From the NCBI GenBank assembly GCA_902612965.1, contig CACMFN010000003.1, positions 1 to 64,000 on the forward strand: a stretch of DNA of 64,000 nt, in the 5' to 3' direction. Positions within the stretch are counted from its first letter, which is position 1; the number at the start of each line of letters is the position of its first letter. The notes beneath the pieces are model-generated. The model saw nothing but the letters and a program-made list of their open reading frames with translations, made no database searches and was not told the origin of the DNA. Below are positions 17,401-26,387 of the stretch, in pieces. The translations under genes and the position numbers were made by a program. Source of the DNA: an uncultured SAR116 cluster alpha proteobacterium. Lineage in GTDB: Bacteria; Pseudomonadota; Alphaproteobacteria; Puniceispirillales; GCA-002684695.

Positions 17401-18166
17401 GACTTCTTTTTTGCAAAAAAGCTTCAACACCTTCTTGAGCGTTATATTCTATCATATTTTCTGCCATAACTTCACTTGTGAAATCATATGCTTTAGAAAT
17501 ACCTAACTCTAACTGGTGGTAAAATGCTTGTTTGCCAGTAGCGATCGTGGTGTATGATTTTTTTAGAATTTTATTAGCTATTTCCATTACGGCTTTGTTC
17601 AGTTTTTCTGGGGAAACAACTTTATTAATTAATCCAAAATTTTGAGCTGTCTTTGCATCAATTAAATCTCCAGTTATAAGCATTTCCATAGAATGTTTAT
17701 TTGAGATGTTCCTTGAAAGTGCAACCATTGGAGTTGAACAAAACAAACCAATATTTACACCTGGAGTTGCAAACTTTGCATTAGTTGATGCAATTGCCAA
17801 GTCGCAAGTTGCTACTAACTGACAACCGGCAGCAGTTGCTGTTGAATGTATTTTTGCTATAACTGGGATATTTAATTTTAATAATGAAAGCATTACTTCA
17901 CTGCAAAGATTAAAAAGTTTGTCATAATCATTTTTATTCTTATTAGAATTTATCTCTTTCAAATCATGTCCTGAACAAAATGAGGGACCATTTGCACTTA
18001 TAATTAATACACGTATTCTTTTGTCTTCTTTAATTAAATTTATTTCATCTTTAATAGAGGATAACAATTTAAATGAAAGTGCATTATGGGCACTTGGCCT
18101 ATTCAAAATTAAATTGCAAATACCATTATTATCTTCACGAATTAAAATTTTCTCTTTGAAAACCAT
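17384..18166 (-). CDS. ECHDC3-like crotonase-family protein
   Basis: Crotonase fold, 260 aa, closest in pattern to the ECHDC3 family: GHDLKEI, TAAGCQLVATCDLAIAS, ATPGVNIGLFCSTPMVAL and a C-terminal AFLQKRSPIW. At the two glutamate positions of enoyl-CoA hydratase it has Gln (GCQLV) and Gly (TPGVN), so normal hydratase chemistry is unlikely. The role of this family is unclear. The gene is convergent with, and overlaps, malonyl-CoA decarboxylase. Confidence 0.75.
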   Translation of the reverse strand: MVFKEKILIREDNNGICNLILNRPSAHNALSFKLLSSIKDEINLIKEDKRIRVLIISANGPSFCSGHDLKEINSNKNKNDYDKLFNLCSEVMLSLLKLNIPVIAKIHSTATAAGCQLVATCDLAIASTNAKFATPGVNIGLFCSTPMVALSRNISNKHSMEMLITGDLIDAKTAQNFGLINKVVSPEKLNKAVMEIANKILKKSYTTIATGKQAFYHQLELGISKAYDFTSEVMAENMIEYNAQEGVEAFLQKRSPIWKD

Positions 18167-18273
18167 ACTAATTTTTCAGTCTATTAAAATTTACTTAAAT
18201 AAATTTAGAAAATATCAATATTATTATGATTGTGGCATGCGAAATGCAAATGATATTGTAATTTCCTCCCCAA

Positions 18274-18303
18274 AAAATGTCGTCTTATATAAGACGACAT
18301 TTT
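18274..18303. terminator. Perfect palindromic terminator, probably bidirectional
   Basis: A perfect 30-base palindrome centred on CTTATATAAG with arms rich in GTCGTC, flanked by an A-run on one side and a T-run on the other. It lies directly after the stop of the minus-strand EamA gene (18307) and can work as an intrinsic terminator on either strand. Confidence 0.75.
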
Positions 18304-18306
18304 ATT

Positions 18307-19167
18307 TTAAACTGAACGTGTTTTATATACCATTAATATAACAGCTGATATTACAGTAAATCCACCAATCAATTCAGCAAATGAAATTATCTCACCTAAG
18401 AACAACCAAACCCATACAGGACCCAATATACTCTCCAGCATAACAAGTATACTCACTTCAGCAGCTGGTAAAAATGGAGTAGCCCAAGTGACCAAAGCAA
18501 TACCAAGGCCTATTGTGAATACTCCCATTATCAATGAAATATAAAAATCATATTTACCTATAATAATACTATTCTTAAGTAATACTGTTATTAAAAGCCC
18601 TAAAAAACATGAAAATAGCGCCCCTAAAAATGTTCCTCCTAAGACATCCGTCTTCTTACTTTTTCTTGCTTGAACCAAACCCAATGCAAAAAATATTGCT
18701 GAAAAAATAGCAAGGATATTTCCAAATGATTTGCTATCAGCAAGTCCATCCTTGATCATAATTGCAACTCCAATTAAAGCTATTAGCATGGATATCCAAA
18801 CTACTTTGTGGGGTTTTTCATTAATCCAAAACCAACCTATACAACCTGCAAAAATTGGAGACATAGAGAGCAGAAATAATGTTGATGCTATTGATGTATT
18901 AAGCATTGAGAAAACATATGTCAAAAATGCTAAAGAAAAACAAATGCCCATAAAGAAATCATTTCTATCTAAACTTTTTAGTACTCTAAAAGGGGATTTA
19001 TTTCTTCTTACGCATACTAAGGTGAGTATGACTAAACTCATTCCTATTGAACGATAAAATAAAATCTGAAATCCATCAGCGCTCTCAATAAGCCGTATCA
19101 GCAAACCAACAAAACTCATGCATATTGCACCTGCAAGAGTGAAGTTAACAGCTGAGAATTTTGTCAT
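18307..19167 (-). CDS. EamA-family (DMT superfamily) membrane transporter
   Basis: Inner-membrane protein of 286 aa with about ten hydrophobic helices in two EamA repeats; the C-terminal half carries AAEVSILVMLESILGPVWVWLFLGE, the usual family pattern (shown in part). Its start lies only three bases after the stop of the small membrane protein upstream, so they form a two-gene unit divergent from proteorhodopsin. The substrate is unknown. Confidence 0.8.
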   Translation of the reverse strand: MTKFSAVNFTLAGAICMSFVGLLIRLIESADGFQILFYRSIGMSLVILTLVCVRRNKSPFRVLKSLDRNDFFMGICFSLAFLTYVFSMLNTSIASTLFLLSMSPIFAGCIGWFWINEKPHKVVWISMLIALIGVAIMIKDGLADSKSFGNILAIFSAIFFALGLVQARKSKKTDVLGGTFLGALFSCFLGLLITVLLKNSIIIGKYDFYISLIMGVFTIGLGIALVTWATPFLPAAEVSILVMLESILGPVWVWLFLGEIISFAELIGGFTVISAVILMVYKTRSV

Positions 19168-19170
19168 TAA

Positions 19171-19377
19171 TTAAGTATTTAGGGCTAAGTAATTTTCTGA
19201 ATGATGATTAAAAATAAATACTACTAAGGCAAAAATAACAGCAAAACAACCGTATGATAAAACTCTTTTGATTCTTGGTGAAAGATTTGATTTTTCTATA
19301 CGTGATATAATTAACCACACTACACCGCATGTTATAAAAAAAATAAAAGAACTAATTAATACATTATCTGAAAGCAT
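19171..19377 (-). CDS. Small two-helix membrane protein, unknown function
   Basis: Open frame of 68 aa from ATG at 19377 (the frame also opens at a TTG at 19383). AGGGG at 19384-19388 sits six bases before this ATG, an unusually good ribosome binding site for this genome. The product has two hydrophobic segments (about residues 7-24 and 42-58) separated by a basic loop SPRIKR, which predicts both ends on the same side of the membrane. It is coupled to the EamA gene downstream and divergent from proteorhodopsin. I do not recognise a family. Confidence 0.6.
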   Translation of the reverse strand: MLSDNVLISSFIFFITCGVVWLIISRIEKSNLSPRIKRVLSYGCFAVIFALVVFIFNHHSENYLALNT

Positions 19378-19532
19378 ATCCAACCCCTGAGATGAAATAA
19401 CTGCATATCTAATCTAATATTTTAAATAAGTTATGCAATTTTTATAATTGTTACTAAGAAATATTTAAAATCTATTGATAATTATACTTTTTTTGTTATA
19501 AAAAGCATTAGATTTATAAAATTAATTTTGTA

Positions 19533-19560
19533 TTGAATTTTTAATCAGGAATAATATAGT
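19533..19560 (+). promoter_or_regulatory. Candidate promoter of proteorhodopsin
   Basis: TTGAAT at 19533-19538 and TATAGT at 19555-19560 with a 16-base spacer, a fair sigma-70-type match. Transcription would start near 19567, about 25 bases before the ATG. GGGAG at 19579-19583 is the ribosome binding site. Confidence 0.5.
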
Positions 19561-19590
19561 ACTGATTAGACAAATCGGGAGTTTTAAATA

Positions 19591-20364
19591 ATGATTAATG
19601 TTATTTCTAAATTAGCAAAATTTCTTATTCCTGCTGGTATTGTTAGTTTAATTCCTTTTGCAGCTTTTGCATCAGGTAATCTTGAGGCTAATGATTTTGT
19701 TGGAATGAGTTTTTGGATTATTTCAATTGGAATGGTAGCTGCTACTGTTTTCTTCTTTATGGAATCAATGAAAGTTGATGCAAAATGGAGAACATCCTTA
19801 GTTGTTGCTGGTCTTGTTACAATGATTGCTGCTGTTCACTATTTTTATATGAGAGCAGTATGGATTGAAACAGCTGATACACCAACAGTGTACAGATATA
19901 TTGACTGGATTTTAACTGTTCCACTTCAAATTGTAGAATTCTATTTGATACTTGCAGCTGTTGGAGCTGTTGCTGGTAGAGTATTCTGGAATCTATTAGT
20001 TGCTTCACTGGTAATGCTTATTGCAGGTTACGTAGGTGAAGTTGGATATGTGAATGTATGGCTTGCCTTCATCGTTGGTATGCTAGGATGGATTTATATT
20101 CTCTATGCAATTTTTGCTGGGGACGCTCAGGAAAATCTATCAAGTGCACCTGAAGGAGTACAATCAGCTTTTAGAACAATGAGACTTATTGTTTTAGTTG
20201 GTTGGGCAATTTACCCATTAGGTTACGTTTTTGGTTATGCAGGAAACCAAGTTGATGCTGCATCACTTAACGCGATTTACAATATTGCTGATTTTGTAAA
20301 TAAGATAGCTTTTGGTTTAATGATTTGGGCAGCTGCTACATCATCATCTGAAAAGACTGCTTAA
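19591..20364 (+). CDS. Proteorhodopsin, blue-tuned light-driven proton pump
   Basis: Seven-helix retinal protein of 257 aa with an N-terminal signal peptide (about 1-28, ending AAFASG). The schiff-base lysine is Lys238 in ADFVNKIAFG. The proton acceptor and donor are Asp105 and Glu116 in DWILTVPLQIVEF, with Thr109 giving the DTE proton-pump motif, and His83 matches the conserved His75. Gln113 sits at the spectral-tuning site (position 105 in the reference protein), which predicts blue absorption. It is a single-gene unit with its own promoter and a strong terminator. No retinal or carotenoid genes are in the window, so retinal must come from elsewhere in the genome or the environment. Confidence 0.96.
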   Translation: MINVISKLAKFLIPAGIVSLIPFAAFASGNLEANDFVGMSFWIISIGMVAATVFFFMESMKVDAKWRTSLVVAGLVTMIAAVHYFYMRAVWIETADTPTVYRYIDWILTVPLQIVEFYLILAAVGAVAGRVFWNLLVASLVMLIAGYVGEVGYVNVWLAFIVGMLGWIYILYAIFAGDAQENLSSAPEGVQSAFRTMRLIVLVGWAIYPLGYVFGYAGNQVDAASLNAIYNIADFVNKIAFGLMIWAAATSSSEKTA

Positions 20365-20390
20365 TTATTTAGTCAAAACATAAATTAATA

Positions 20391-20417
20391 ACGCCCGCTT
20401 TTGCGGGCGTTTTTTTT
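20391..20417 (+). terminator. Rho-independent terminator of proteorhodopsin
   Basis: ACGCCCGC, loop TTTT, GCGGGCGT followed by a run of T, 27 bases after the proteorhodopsin stop. It abuts the convergent YgjP-like gene, whose stop lies at its edge. Confidence 0.92.
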
Positions 20418-21120
20418 ATAAATCTAACTTATAACCATTTTCTTTAAGCCATTTTCTATTTTCTTTATAATTATATTGAAACTCTTCAACTTTACTCCAA
20501 AATAATTTTGAATGGTTAAAATGAATTAAATGGCTTAATTCATGAACCACTAAGTATTCAATAATGTTTTCTGATGCAAAAATAATTTTCCAATTAAAGG
20601 ATATATCCCCCTTGGATGAGCAACTGCCCCAACGAGATTTATAATTCTTAATTTTTACTGAATTATATCTGACATTCATAATTTGAGAAATTTCGAATGT
20701 TTTTTTTTGCAAAATTCTGAAAGAAAAATCTCTTAACAGCTTTAGAATTTGGCTTTCAATACTACCAAATGTTTTTATTGTTTTAAAATTGTTGCTAATA
20801 ATTATAGTTTCACTTCTTATTTCAGGTTCTTTAATTGGTTCTGAATTAACTTTCAATGTATAACTCTTTCCACATAAAGTTAATTTCTCATTATTCACTA
20901 AATTAGTAATTGGCTTAACTCTTAACTTTTGATCAGCTAATTTTTTCCTAATCCAGCTTTCATTTTTTAGAATAAATTCCCTTACTGAATTTTTTGAAAT
21001 CCAGTAAGTTGATAAAACTCTTATACTGTCTGGTTTTATTTGTATTGAAATAGTTTTTCTTTTTTTTGAAAAAACTATCTCTATTGGTGTTTCAAAATAC
21101 TCTTGTAAATTATCCAACAT
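20416..21120 (-). CDS. YgjP/DUF45-family metallopeptidase
   Basis: Zinc peptidase-like protein of about 234 aa. The zinc motif is HELSHLIHFNHSKLFW (HExxH plus a third ligand), preceded by the diagnostic KSRWGSCSSKGDISFNW block. The start at 21120 (MLDNLQEY) is chosen because it overlaps the upstream EamA gene by 11 bases; a start at 21150 in the same frame is possible. These proteins are conserved but their substrates are unknown. It is convergent with proteorhodopsin. Confidence 0.78.
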   Translation of the reverse strand: MLDNLQEYFETPIEIVFSKKRKTISIQIKPDSIRVLSTYWISKNSVREFILKNESWIRKKLADQKLRVKPITNLVNNEKLTLCGKSYTLKVNSEPIKEPEIRSETIIISNNFKTIKTFGSIESQILKLLRDFSFRILQKKTFEISQIMNVRYNSVKIKNYKSRWGSCSSKGDISFNWKIIFASENIIEYLVVHELSHLIHFNHSKLFWSKVEEFQYNYKENRKWLKENGYKLDL

Positions 21121-21985
21121 TATTTTTTTTGGAAAAATGTTTTGGTTCAATTATAATTAAACCTATCCCTAAAATTATAATAAATCCACCAAACATAACT
21201 TCTAAGGATGGGACTTCTCCAAAAAAAATCATTGCACCAAAAATTGCACTTACAGGTATGAGTAATAAAAAAGGCATGGCAACTGGCATTGCGTGTTTTG
21301 AAATAATGTAAAACCATGCTCCATAGCCTAAAATTGTCATTACTATTCCCAAATATAAAATTGTAAGCCAATTAATGACACTAGCCGAAATAATAATAGG
21401 TATTGGGTTGCCATCAATTAGTAGTGACATAATAAACATTTGAGGACTAGAAAAAATTCCAATCCAACAAATTAAAGTAAATCCGTCAACTTTGCCATTA
21501 AGTCCTCTAACCATAACCTGGCCTAATGACCAGCAGAATGCTCCTGATAAGACTAATGAAGCTCCTAAAGCTTTTCCTTCAACTGAAGGAGTTCCAAGTA
21601 GTATAATAGTTCCACTACAAGCGATCACTATACCTAATAATTGCTTCTTTGTAGGTATTTCTTTTAAAAAAATTGCAGCTGTTATTATACCAAAAACAAC
21701 TTCGGTTTGAACCAAAAGTGCCGCAGTTGAGGTGTCTAAAATTTTCAAACCTGAAAATGTTAATCCATATTGAAGTGTTGCAGATACTAAGGAAATATAA
21801 AAAATTTTTAATAAATACTCTTTAGGGATGGGCAAAAACCATACAATTAAAATTGACGAAATGAAAAATCTTAAACTCATAAGTAGAAGTGGAGGAAAGT
21901 GGCCCAAGCCTGCTTTAGCCGCAACAAAACCCAGTCCCCATGATAAAGGAACAAACAACGCAATGGATAAGTCTTTTGCATTCAT
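21110..21985 (-). CDS. EamA-family (DMT superfamily) membrane transporter
   Basis: Membrane protein of 291 aa with about ten helices. It begins with the family pattern VPLSWGLGFVAAKAGLGHFPPLL-like (first residues MNAKDLSIALFVPLSWGLGF) and keeps an EVVFGIITAAIFLKE segment. It is upstream of, and overlaps, the YgjP-like gene. It may belong to the YedA/RhaT-like exporters of amino-acid type, but the substrate cannot be told. Confidence 0.78.
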   Translation of the reverse strand: MNAKDLSIALFVPLSWGLGFVAAKAGLGHFPPLLLMSLRFFISSILIVWFLPIPKEYLLKIFYISLVSATLQYGLTFSGLKILDTSTAALLVQTEVVFGIITAAIFLKEIPTKKQLLGIVIACSGTIILLGTPSVEGKALGASLVLSGAFCWSLGQVMVRGLNGKVDGFTLICWIGIFSSPQMFIMSLLIDGNPIPIIISASVINWLTILYLGIVMTILGYGAWFYIISKHAMPVAMPFLLLIPVSAIFGAMIFFGEVPSLEVMFGGFIIILGIGLIIIEPKHFSKKNNVG

Positions 21986-22038
21986 ACAATTAAGCTTTTA
22001 TGGTTTGTTTATATTTATATAATTTTTGAATTTGAGTA

Positions 22039-22494
22039 ATGTTTAAAATATTAATTGATGCCGATGCCTGTCCTGTCAAGGATGAAGTATACAAAGTTGC
22101 AATAAGAAATAATTTGAATGTAGTTGTTGTTTCTAACGGAGGGGTTAGACCCTACAAGCACACTTTAATCAAGAATGTATATGTTGGTCAGGGATTTAAT
22201 GAAGCGGATGAATATATTTTAGATTTATTATCTGAAAAAGATATTGTAGTTACAAATGACATACTTTTAGCACATGAATGCATTAAAAAATTTGCCTCAG
22301 TATTAAAGTACAGTGGTGAAATACTTAATAAAACGAATATTGCAAATGAAGTTTCAAAAAGAAACTTGATGACTGAAATTAGATCAGCTGACCCCTTCCA
22401 TTTGTCTAAAAGCAAGCCCTTTTTAAAAAAATATAAATCTAATTTTTTAAACAATCTAGAGATCCTTATAAGAGGGCACCATAAAAATGAATAA
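22039..22494 (+). CDS. YaiI/YqxD (DUF188) family protein
   Basis: Protein of 151 aa that opens with ILIDADACPVKDEVYKVA, the DUF188 signature, and keeps VVTNDILLA and the RSADPFHLSKSKPF segment. The family has a PIN-like nuclease fold with acidic residues; its function is not established. It overlaps the next gene by eight bases, indicating cotranslation with the methyltransferase. Confidence 0.8.
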   Translation: MFKILIDADACPVKDEVYKVAIRNNLNVVVVSNGGVRPYKHTLIKNVYVGQGFNEADEYILDLLSEKDIVVTNDILLAHECIKKFASVLKYSGEILNKTNIANEVSKRNLMTEIRSADPFHLSKSKPFLKKYKSNFLNNLEILIRGHHKNE

Positions 22495-23011
22495 TATTAT
22501 AAGCCCTCCATCAAAATGGGTGATTGAAATGATAGCTAGGATTGAGCCAGGAGGAACACTAATTGATATAGCTTGTGGTAGAGGTAGACATTCAATAGAG
22601 TTTTCTAAAAATTTTTTTATATATTCAGTTGATAAAAACAATGAGTTTTTAAACAATTTAAAAAACAATATGAATATAAAAACAATATGCCAAGATTTGG
22701 AAAATCAACATAAATGGTCTTTTTCAGATAAAAAATTCAACGTAGTATTAGTAACTAATTATCTTTTCAGAGAAAAGTTAAATGCTATCTTCAGTCTAGT
22801 TGATCTCAATGGATATATAATCTATGAAACATTTGCTATAGGAAATGAAAAGTATGGCAGACCTTCAAATCCAAATTATTTATTAAAGAAAAATGAATTA
22901 CTATTATTTAAACCAGATAATTTTGATACAATAGAATTTTTTGAAGGATTAAAAATAGAAAATTCAAAAAAATCAATTGTTCAAAGGTTGTTTGCTAAAA
23001 GGATTAGCTAG
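22487..23011 (+). CDS. Class I SAM-dependent methyltransferase
   Basis: Small Rossmann methyltransferase of 174 aa. The SAM motif I is [16 protein letters not shown] near residues 25-40, followed by an acidic residue at the end of strand 2 (SVDKNNEF) and motif IV-like [10 protein letters not shown]. This pattern resembles TehB-like methyltransferases, but the acceptor is unknown. Its 3' end overlaps the convergent queF gene by four bases. Confidence 0.7.
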   Translation: MNNIISPPSKWVIEMIARIEPGGTLIDIACGRGRHSIEFSKNFFIYSVDKNNEFLNNLKNNMNIKTICQDLENQHKWSFSDKKFNVVLVTNYLFREKLNAIFSLVDLNGYIIYETFAIGNEKYGRPSNPNYLLKKNELLLFKPDNFDTIEFFEGLKIENSKKSIVQRLFAKRIS

Positions 23012-23469
23012 CCTCTTCCATTGTACAGTGGAAAGTTTTGTTCAGGTAAAAATAACCCTTTGGGAGGATTTCCTGTTTGCCAAAAAACGTCAATTGGAAT
23101 GCCACCTCTAGGGTACCAATATGCTCCAATTCTTAACCAAGTAGGTTTGATAGTTTGAATAATATCTTGTGCTATAGATATTGAACAGTCTTCATGAAAA
23201 GCACCATGATTTCTATATCCCAGTAGGTATAACTTCAATGATTTTGACTCAACAAGGAAATCTTTAGGCACATAGTCAATTATTAAATATCCAAAATCAG
23301 GTTGGCTTGTAACTGGGCATATAGAAGTAAACTCCGGACATGTAAATCTAACAGAGTAAGTAACATTGGGTTTTGGGTTATTTACTTTTTCCAGAAAACT
23401 AATGTCTGGCTTTTGAGGTATTTTGCTTTCCTTGCCAAGGTTTTTTAAATCATTTAAATTTTCTGGCAT
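23008..23469 (-). CDS. queF: NADPH-dependent 7-cyano-7-deazaguanine reductase QueF
   Basis: Unimodular QueF of 153 aa; it reduces preQ0 to preQ1 in queuosine synthesis. The catalytic cysteine is in [14 protein letters not shown], and the NADPH-binding segment [21 protein letters not shown] includes the conserved ESKSLK motif and the glutamate that binds preQ0. No other queuosine gene is nearby. A single-gene minus-strand unit convergent with the methyltransferase. Confidence 0.92.
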   Translation of the reverse strand: MPENLNDLKNLGKESKIPQKPDISFLEKVNNPKPNVTYSVRFTCPEFTSICPVTSQPDFGYLIIDYVPKDFLVESKSLKLYLLGYRNHGAFHEDCSISIAQDIIQTIKPTWLRIGAYWYPRGGIPIDVFWQTGNPPKGLFLPEQNFPLYNGRG

Positions 23470-23560
23470 AATTAAACTTTCAAGTTTTGTTTATATAAAA
23501 TAAATTATATATAGTTTATTTTTGTTTATATATACTTTATGCAAAAAACTTTACTTTTTT

Positions 23561-24919
23561 ATGAATAACTCAAATAAATTATATGACCTTGTTGTAATTG
23601 GTGCTGGATCTGGTGGAGTAAGAGCAGCTAGAATTTCTGCCTCTTACGGAGCAAAAGTTGCTGTAATTGAAGAAGATAGGCCCGGAGGGACTTGTGTTCT
23701 GAGAGGTTGTATACCAAAAAAACTCATGGTTTATGCATCTGAATTTAACAAACAAATATCTGATGCAAAAAAATATGGTTGGAAAATAGATGAATGTTCT
23801 CATGACTGGGACTTACTTAATAAATCTCTAAAAGAGGAACTAGATAGGCTTGCTGGAATATATGACAATATTCTTAAAAACTCAGGCTGTACAATTATTA
23901 AAGGAGTTGCAAATTTTATTAGCCCAACAAGGGTTAAAGTTAATGACAATGTTATTGAAGGAAAAAAAATATTGATAGCAACGGGGGGACACCCTTGGAC
24001 CCCTGATATAAGTGGTGTTAAAGAGCATGCTATTACTTCAAATGAGGCTCTGAAGTTACCTAAATTACCAAAAAATATTTCAATACTTGGAAGTGGTTAT
24101 ATAGCTATTGAGTTTGCATTTATTTTCAGGGGATTTGGATCAAATGTTAACCTTATATACAGATCTGATTTGCCTCTTAGGGGGTTTGATAATGAAATAA
24201 GAGGATGTCTTGAAAAAGAATTATTGAATAAGGGAATTAAAATTTATCCAAAAACAAAAATAAAAAAAGTTTCTAAAAATTCAAAATTAGATATTGAATT
24301 AGATGATGGAAGAATTTTATTCTCGGACGAGCTTTTAGTTGCTACTGGAAGAAAAGCAAATACTGATAATTTAAAACTAGAAAATATTGGTGTAGAAATT
24401 TCTCATGATAGATCAATTTTAGTAAATGAAAATTCAAGAACAAATATTGAAACTGTTTTTGCCATTGGTGATGTTACAGATAGGATAAATTTGACACCAG
24501 TTGCTTTAGGTGAGGGCCATGCATTTGCTGATAGAGAATTTGGAAATAAAAAAAGATTTTTTGAGTATGATAATGTTCCTTGTGCAGTATTCTCACAGCC
24601 ACCAATTTCGTTTGTGGGCTTAACAGAAGAAGAAGCTGTTAATCAAGGAATAAATTGTGAAATATATACAAGTAATTTTAAACCTCTTAAAAATACTATT
24701 TCAGGCAATACAGAGAGATCTTTCATGAAACTGATTGTTCGTAAAGAGGATAATGTAGTAATTGGAGCTCATATGATAGGATCTGATGCACCTGAAATTA
24801 TGCAAAGTATTGCAATTGCAGTTAAAGCAAAATTAAAGAAAAGTGATTTTGACTTAACAGTTGGAATTCATCCTTCCGCAGCGGAAGAGTTTGTAACTAT
24901 GCGGTCAAAAAGAGATTAA
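23561..24919 (+). CDS. gor: Glutathione-disulfide reductase
   Basis: FAD/NADPH disulfide reductase of 452 aa. The FAD motif is VVIGAGSGGVRAAR near the N-terminus and the redox pair is CVLRGC in GGTCVLRGCIPKK. The NADPH motif GSGYIAIEFA, the ATGRKANT segment and the C-terminal active-site histidine in VGIHPSAAEEF are present; this last sequence is typical of glutathione reductase rather than dihydrolipoamide dehydrogenase. The start at 23561 is preferred; the frame opens 13 codons earlier but with no homology-like sequence. Confidence 0.88.
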   Translation: MNNSNKLYDLVVIGAGSGGVRAARISASYGAKVAVIEEDRPGGTCVLRGCIPKKLMVYASEFNKQISDAKKYGWKIDECSHDWDLLNKSLKEELDRLAGIYDNILKNSGCTIIKGVANFISPTRVKVNDNVIEGKKILIATGGHPWTPDISGVKEHAITSNEALKLPKLPKNISILGSGYIAIEFAFIFRGFGSNVNLIYRSDLPLRGFDNEIRGCLEKELLNKGIKIYPKTKIKKVSKNSKLDIELDDGRILFSDELLVATGRKANTDNLKLENIGVEISHDRSILVNENSRTNIETVFAIGDVTDRINLTPVALGEGHAFADREFGNKKRFFEYDNVPCAVFSQPPISFVGLTEEEAVNQGINCEIYTSNFKPLKNTISGNTERSFMKLIVRKEDNVVIGAHMIGSDAPEIMQSIAIAVKAKLKKSDFDLTVGIHPSAAEEFVTMRSKRD

Positions 24920-24991
24920 TCAAACCGAAGCTTTTTTATTTCACTTATTTATGATAAGACCCTATTTAAAAAATTGATTTAAATAATTGCT

Positions 24992-26356
24992 ATGACATGG
25001 AAACCAAATAGCTGGAGAAATTACCCAGTAGTTCAAATGCCAACATACCCTGATGAGAGTAAGGTTAATTCAGTTGAGGCAAAATTATCTTTTAAACCGC
25101 CACTGGTTTTTGCTGGAGAGGTTCAGGCTTTGAAGAAGTCTCTAGCTCTCGCGGAAAAGGGTAATGCATTTATTTTGCAGGGTGGTGATTGTGCTGAAAG
25201 TTTTAGTCAATTTTCAGCCAATGGTATTAGAGATACTTTTAAAGTTTTATTACAAATGGCTGTAATATTAACCTATGGATCATCTATTCCAATTATTAAA
25301 ATCGGAAGAATTGCTGGACAATTTGCAAAACCCAGATCATCTGATGTTGAAATTATTGATGGCATTGAATTACCCAGTTACAGAGGTGATATGATTAATG
25401 ACATGGAATTCAACAAAACTGCAAGGCAACCAGATCCACAGAGATTAATTGATGGTTACGAACAATCTGCGGCAACTTTAAATTTAATCAGAGCGTTTGC
25501 TCAAGGTGGTATGGCAAATTTAGAAAAAGTACATGAATGGACTTTGGGTTTCTTAAATGACACTCCGGAAACTGACAAATATAGAGAAATTGCAAATAGG
25601 ATTTCTGAAAGCTTAAATTTTATGAAAGCCTGTGGCCTAACTTCCAGTTCTGTGCCTCAATTGAGGGAAACTGATTTTTTTACTAGTCATGAGGCACTTC
25701 TATTGAATTATGAAGAAGCTCTTACTAGAGAAGATACAATTACGGCTGAAAAAGGGTGGTATGCAACATCAGCACATTTGCTGTGGGTTGGTGATAGAAC
25801 CCGTCAGTTTGATCATGGTCATATTGAATATTTATCTGGTATACAAAATCCTGTTGGAATTAAATGTGGACCATCACTTGAAAAAGATGACCTTATAAGA
25901 CTTTTGGATAAAGTTAACCCTAACAATGAGTCCGGAAAAGTAGTTTTAATTTGTAGAATGGGCTCTGAAAAAGTAAATGAACATTTACCAAAACTAATTA
26001 AAAATATTAAGGCTAATGGTAAAAACGTAACTTGGTGTTGTGATCCAATGCATGGGAACACAATAAAAGCGTCAAATGGATATAAAACAAGACGTGTTGC
26101 AGAAATTTTAAATGAAGTTAATAACTTTTTTCTTGTTCATAAGTCTGAGGGCACTCTCCCAGGCGGAGTTCATTTTGAGATGACAGGATCAAACGTTACA
26201 GAGTGCCTTGGTGGTGCTAATGAAGTTAAAGAGAGTGACTTAGGCTCTCGCTACCATACTCACTGTGACCCAAGATTAAATGGTTCTCAATCTCTAGAAT
26301 TAGCTTTTCTTGTGTCCGATTTGATAAAATCATTTCGTAATGGAAAAGGCAGTTAA
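24992..26356 (+). CDS. Class II 3-deoxy-7-phosphoheptulonate (DAHP) synthase
   Basis: Plant-type (type II) DAHP synthase, 454 aa, first step of the shikimate pathway. Family blocks are the start TWKPNSWRNYPVVQMPTYP, FILQGGDCAESF (with the metal-binding Cys), KIGRIAGQFAKPRS, ELPSYRGDMIN, the WVGDRTRQ segment, GIKCGP, and the metal-binding CCDPMHGNT. The C-terminal GVHFEMTGSNVTECLGG includes the Glu ligand. It stands alone between gor and pncB. Confidence 0.92.
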   Translation: MTWKPNSWRNYPVVQMPTYPDESKVNSVEAKLSFKPPLVFAGEVQALKKSLALAEKGNAFILQGGDCAESFSQFSANGIRDTFKVLLQMAVILTYGSSIPIIKIGRIAGQFAKPRSSDVEIIDGIELPSYRGDMINDMEFNKTARQPDPQRLIDGYEQSAATLNLIRAFAQGGMANLEKVHEWTLGFLNDTPETDKYREIANRISESLNFMKACGLTSSSVPQLRETDFFTSHEALLLNYEEALTREDTITAEKGWYATSAHLLWVGDRTRQFDHGHIEYLSGIQNPVGIKCGPSLEKDDLIRLLDKVNPNNESGKVVLICRMGSEKVNEHLPKLIKNIKANGKNVTWCCDPMHGNTIKASNGYKTRRVAEILNEVNNFFLVHKSEGTLPGGVHFEMTGSNVTECLGGANEVKESDLGSRYHTHCDPRLNGSQSLELAFLVSDLIKSFRNGKGS

Positions 26357-26387
26357 AAATCAATTTTAAGAATTACAGGAATTGATT

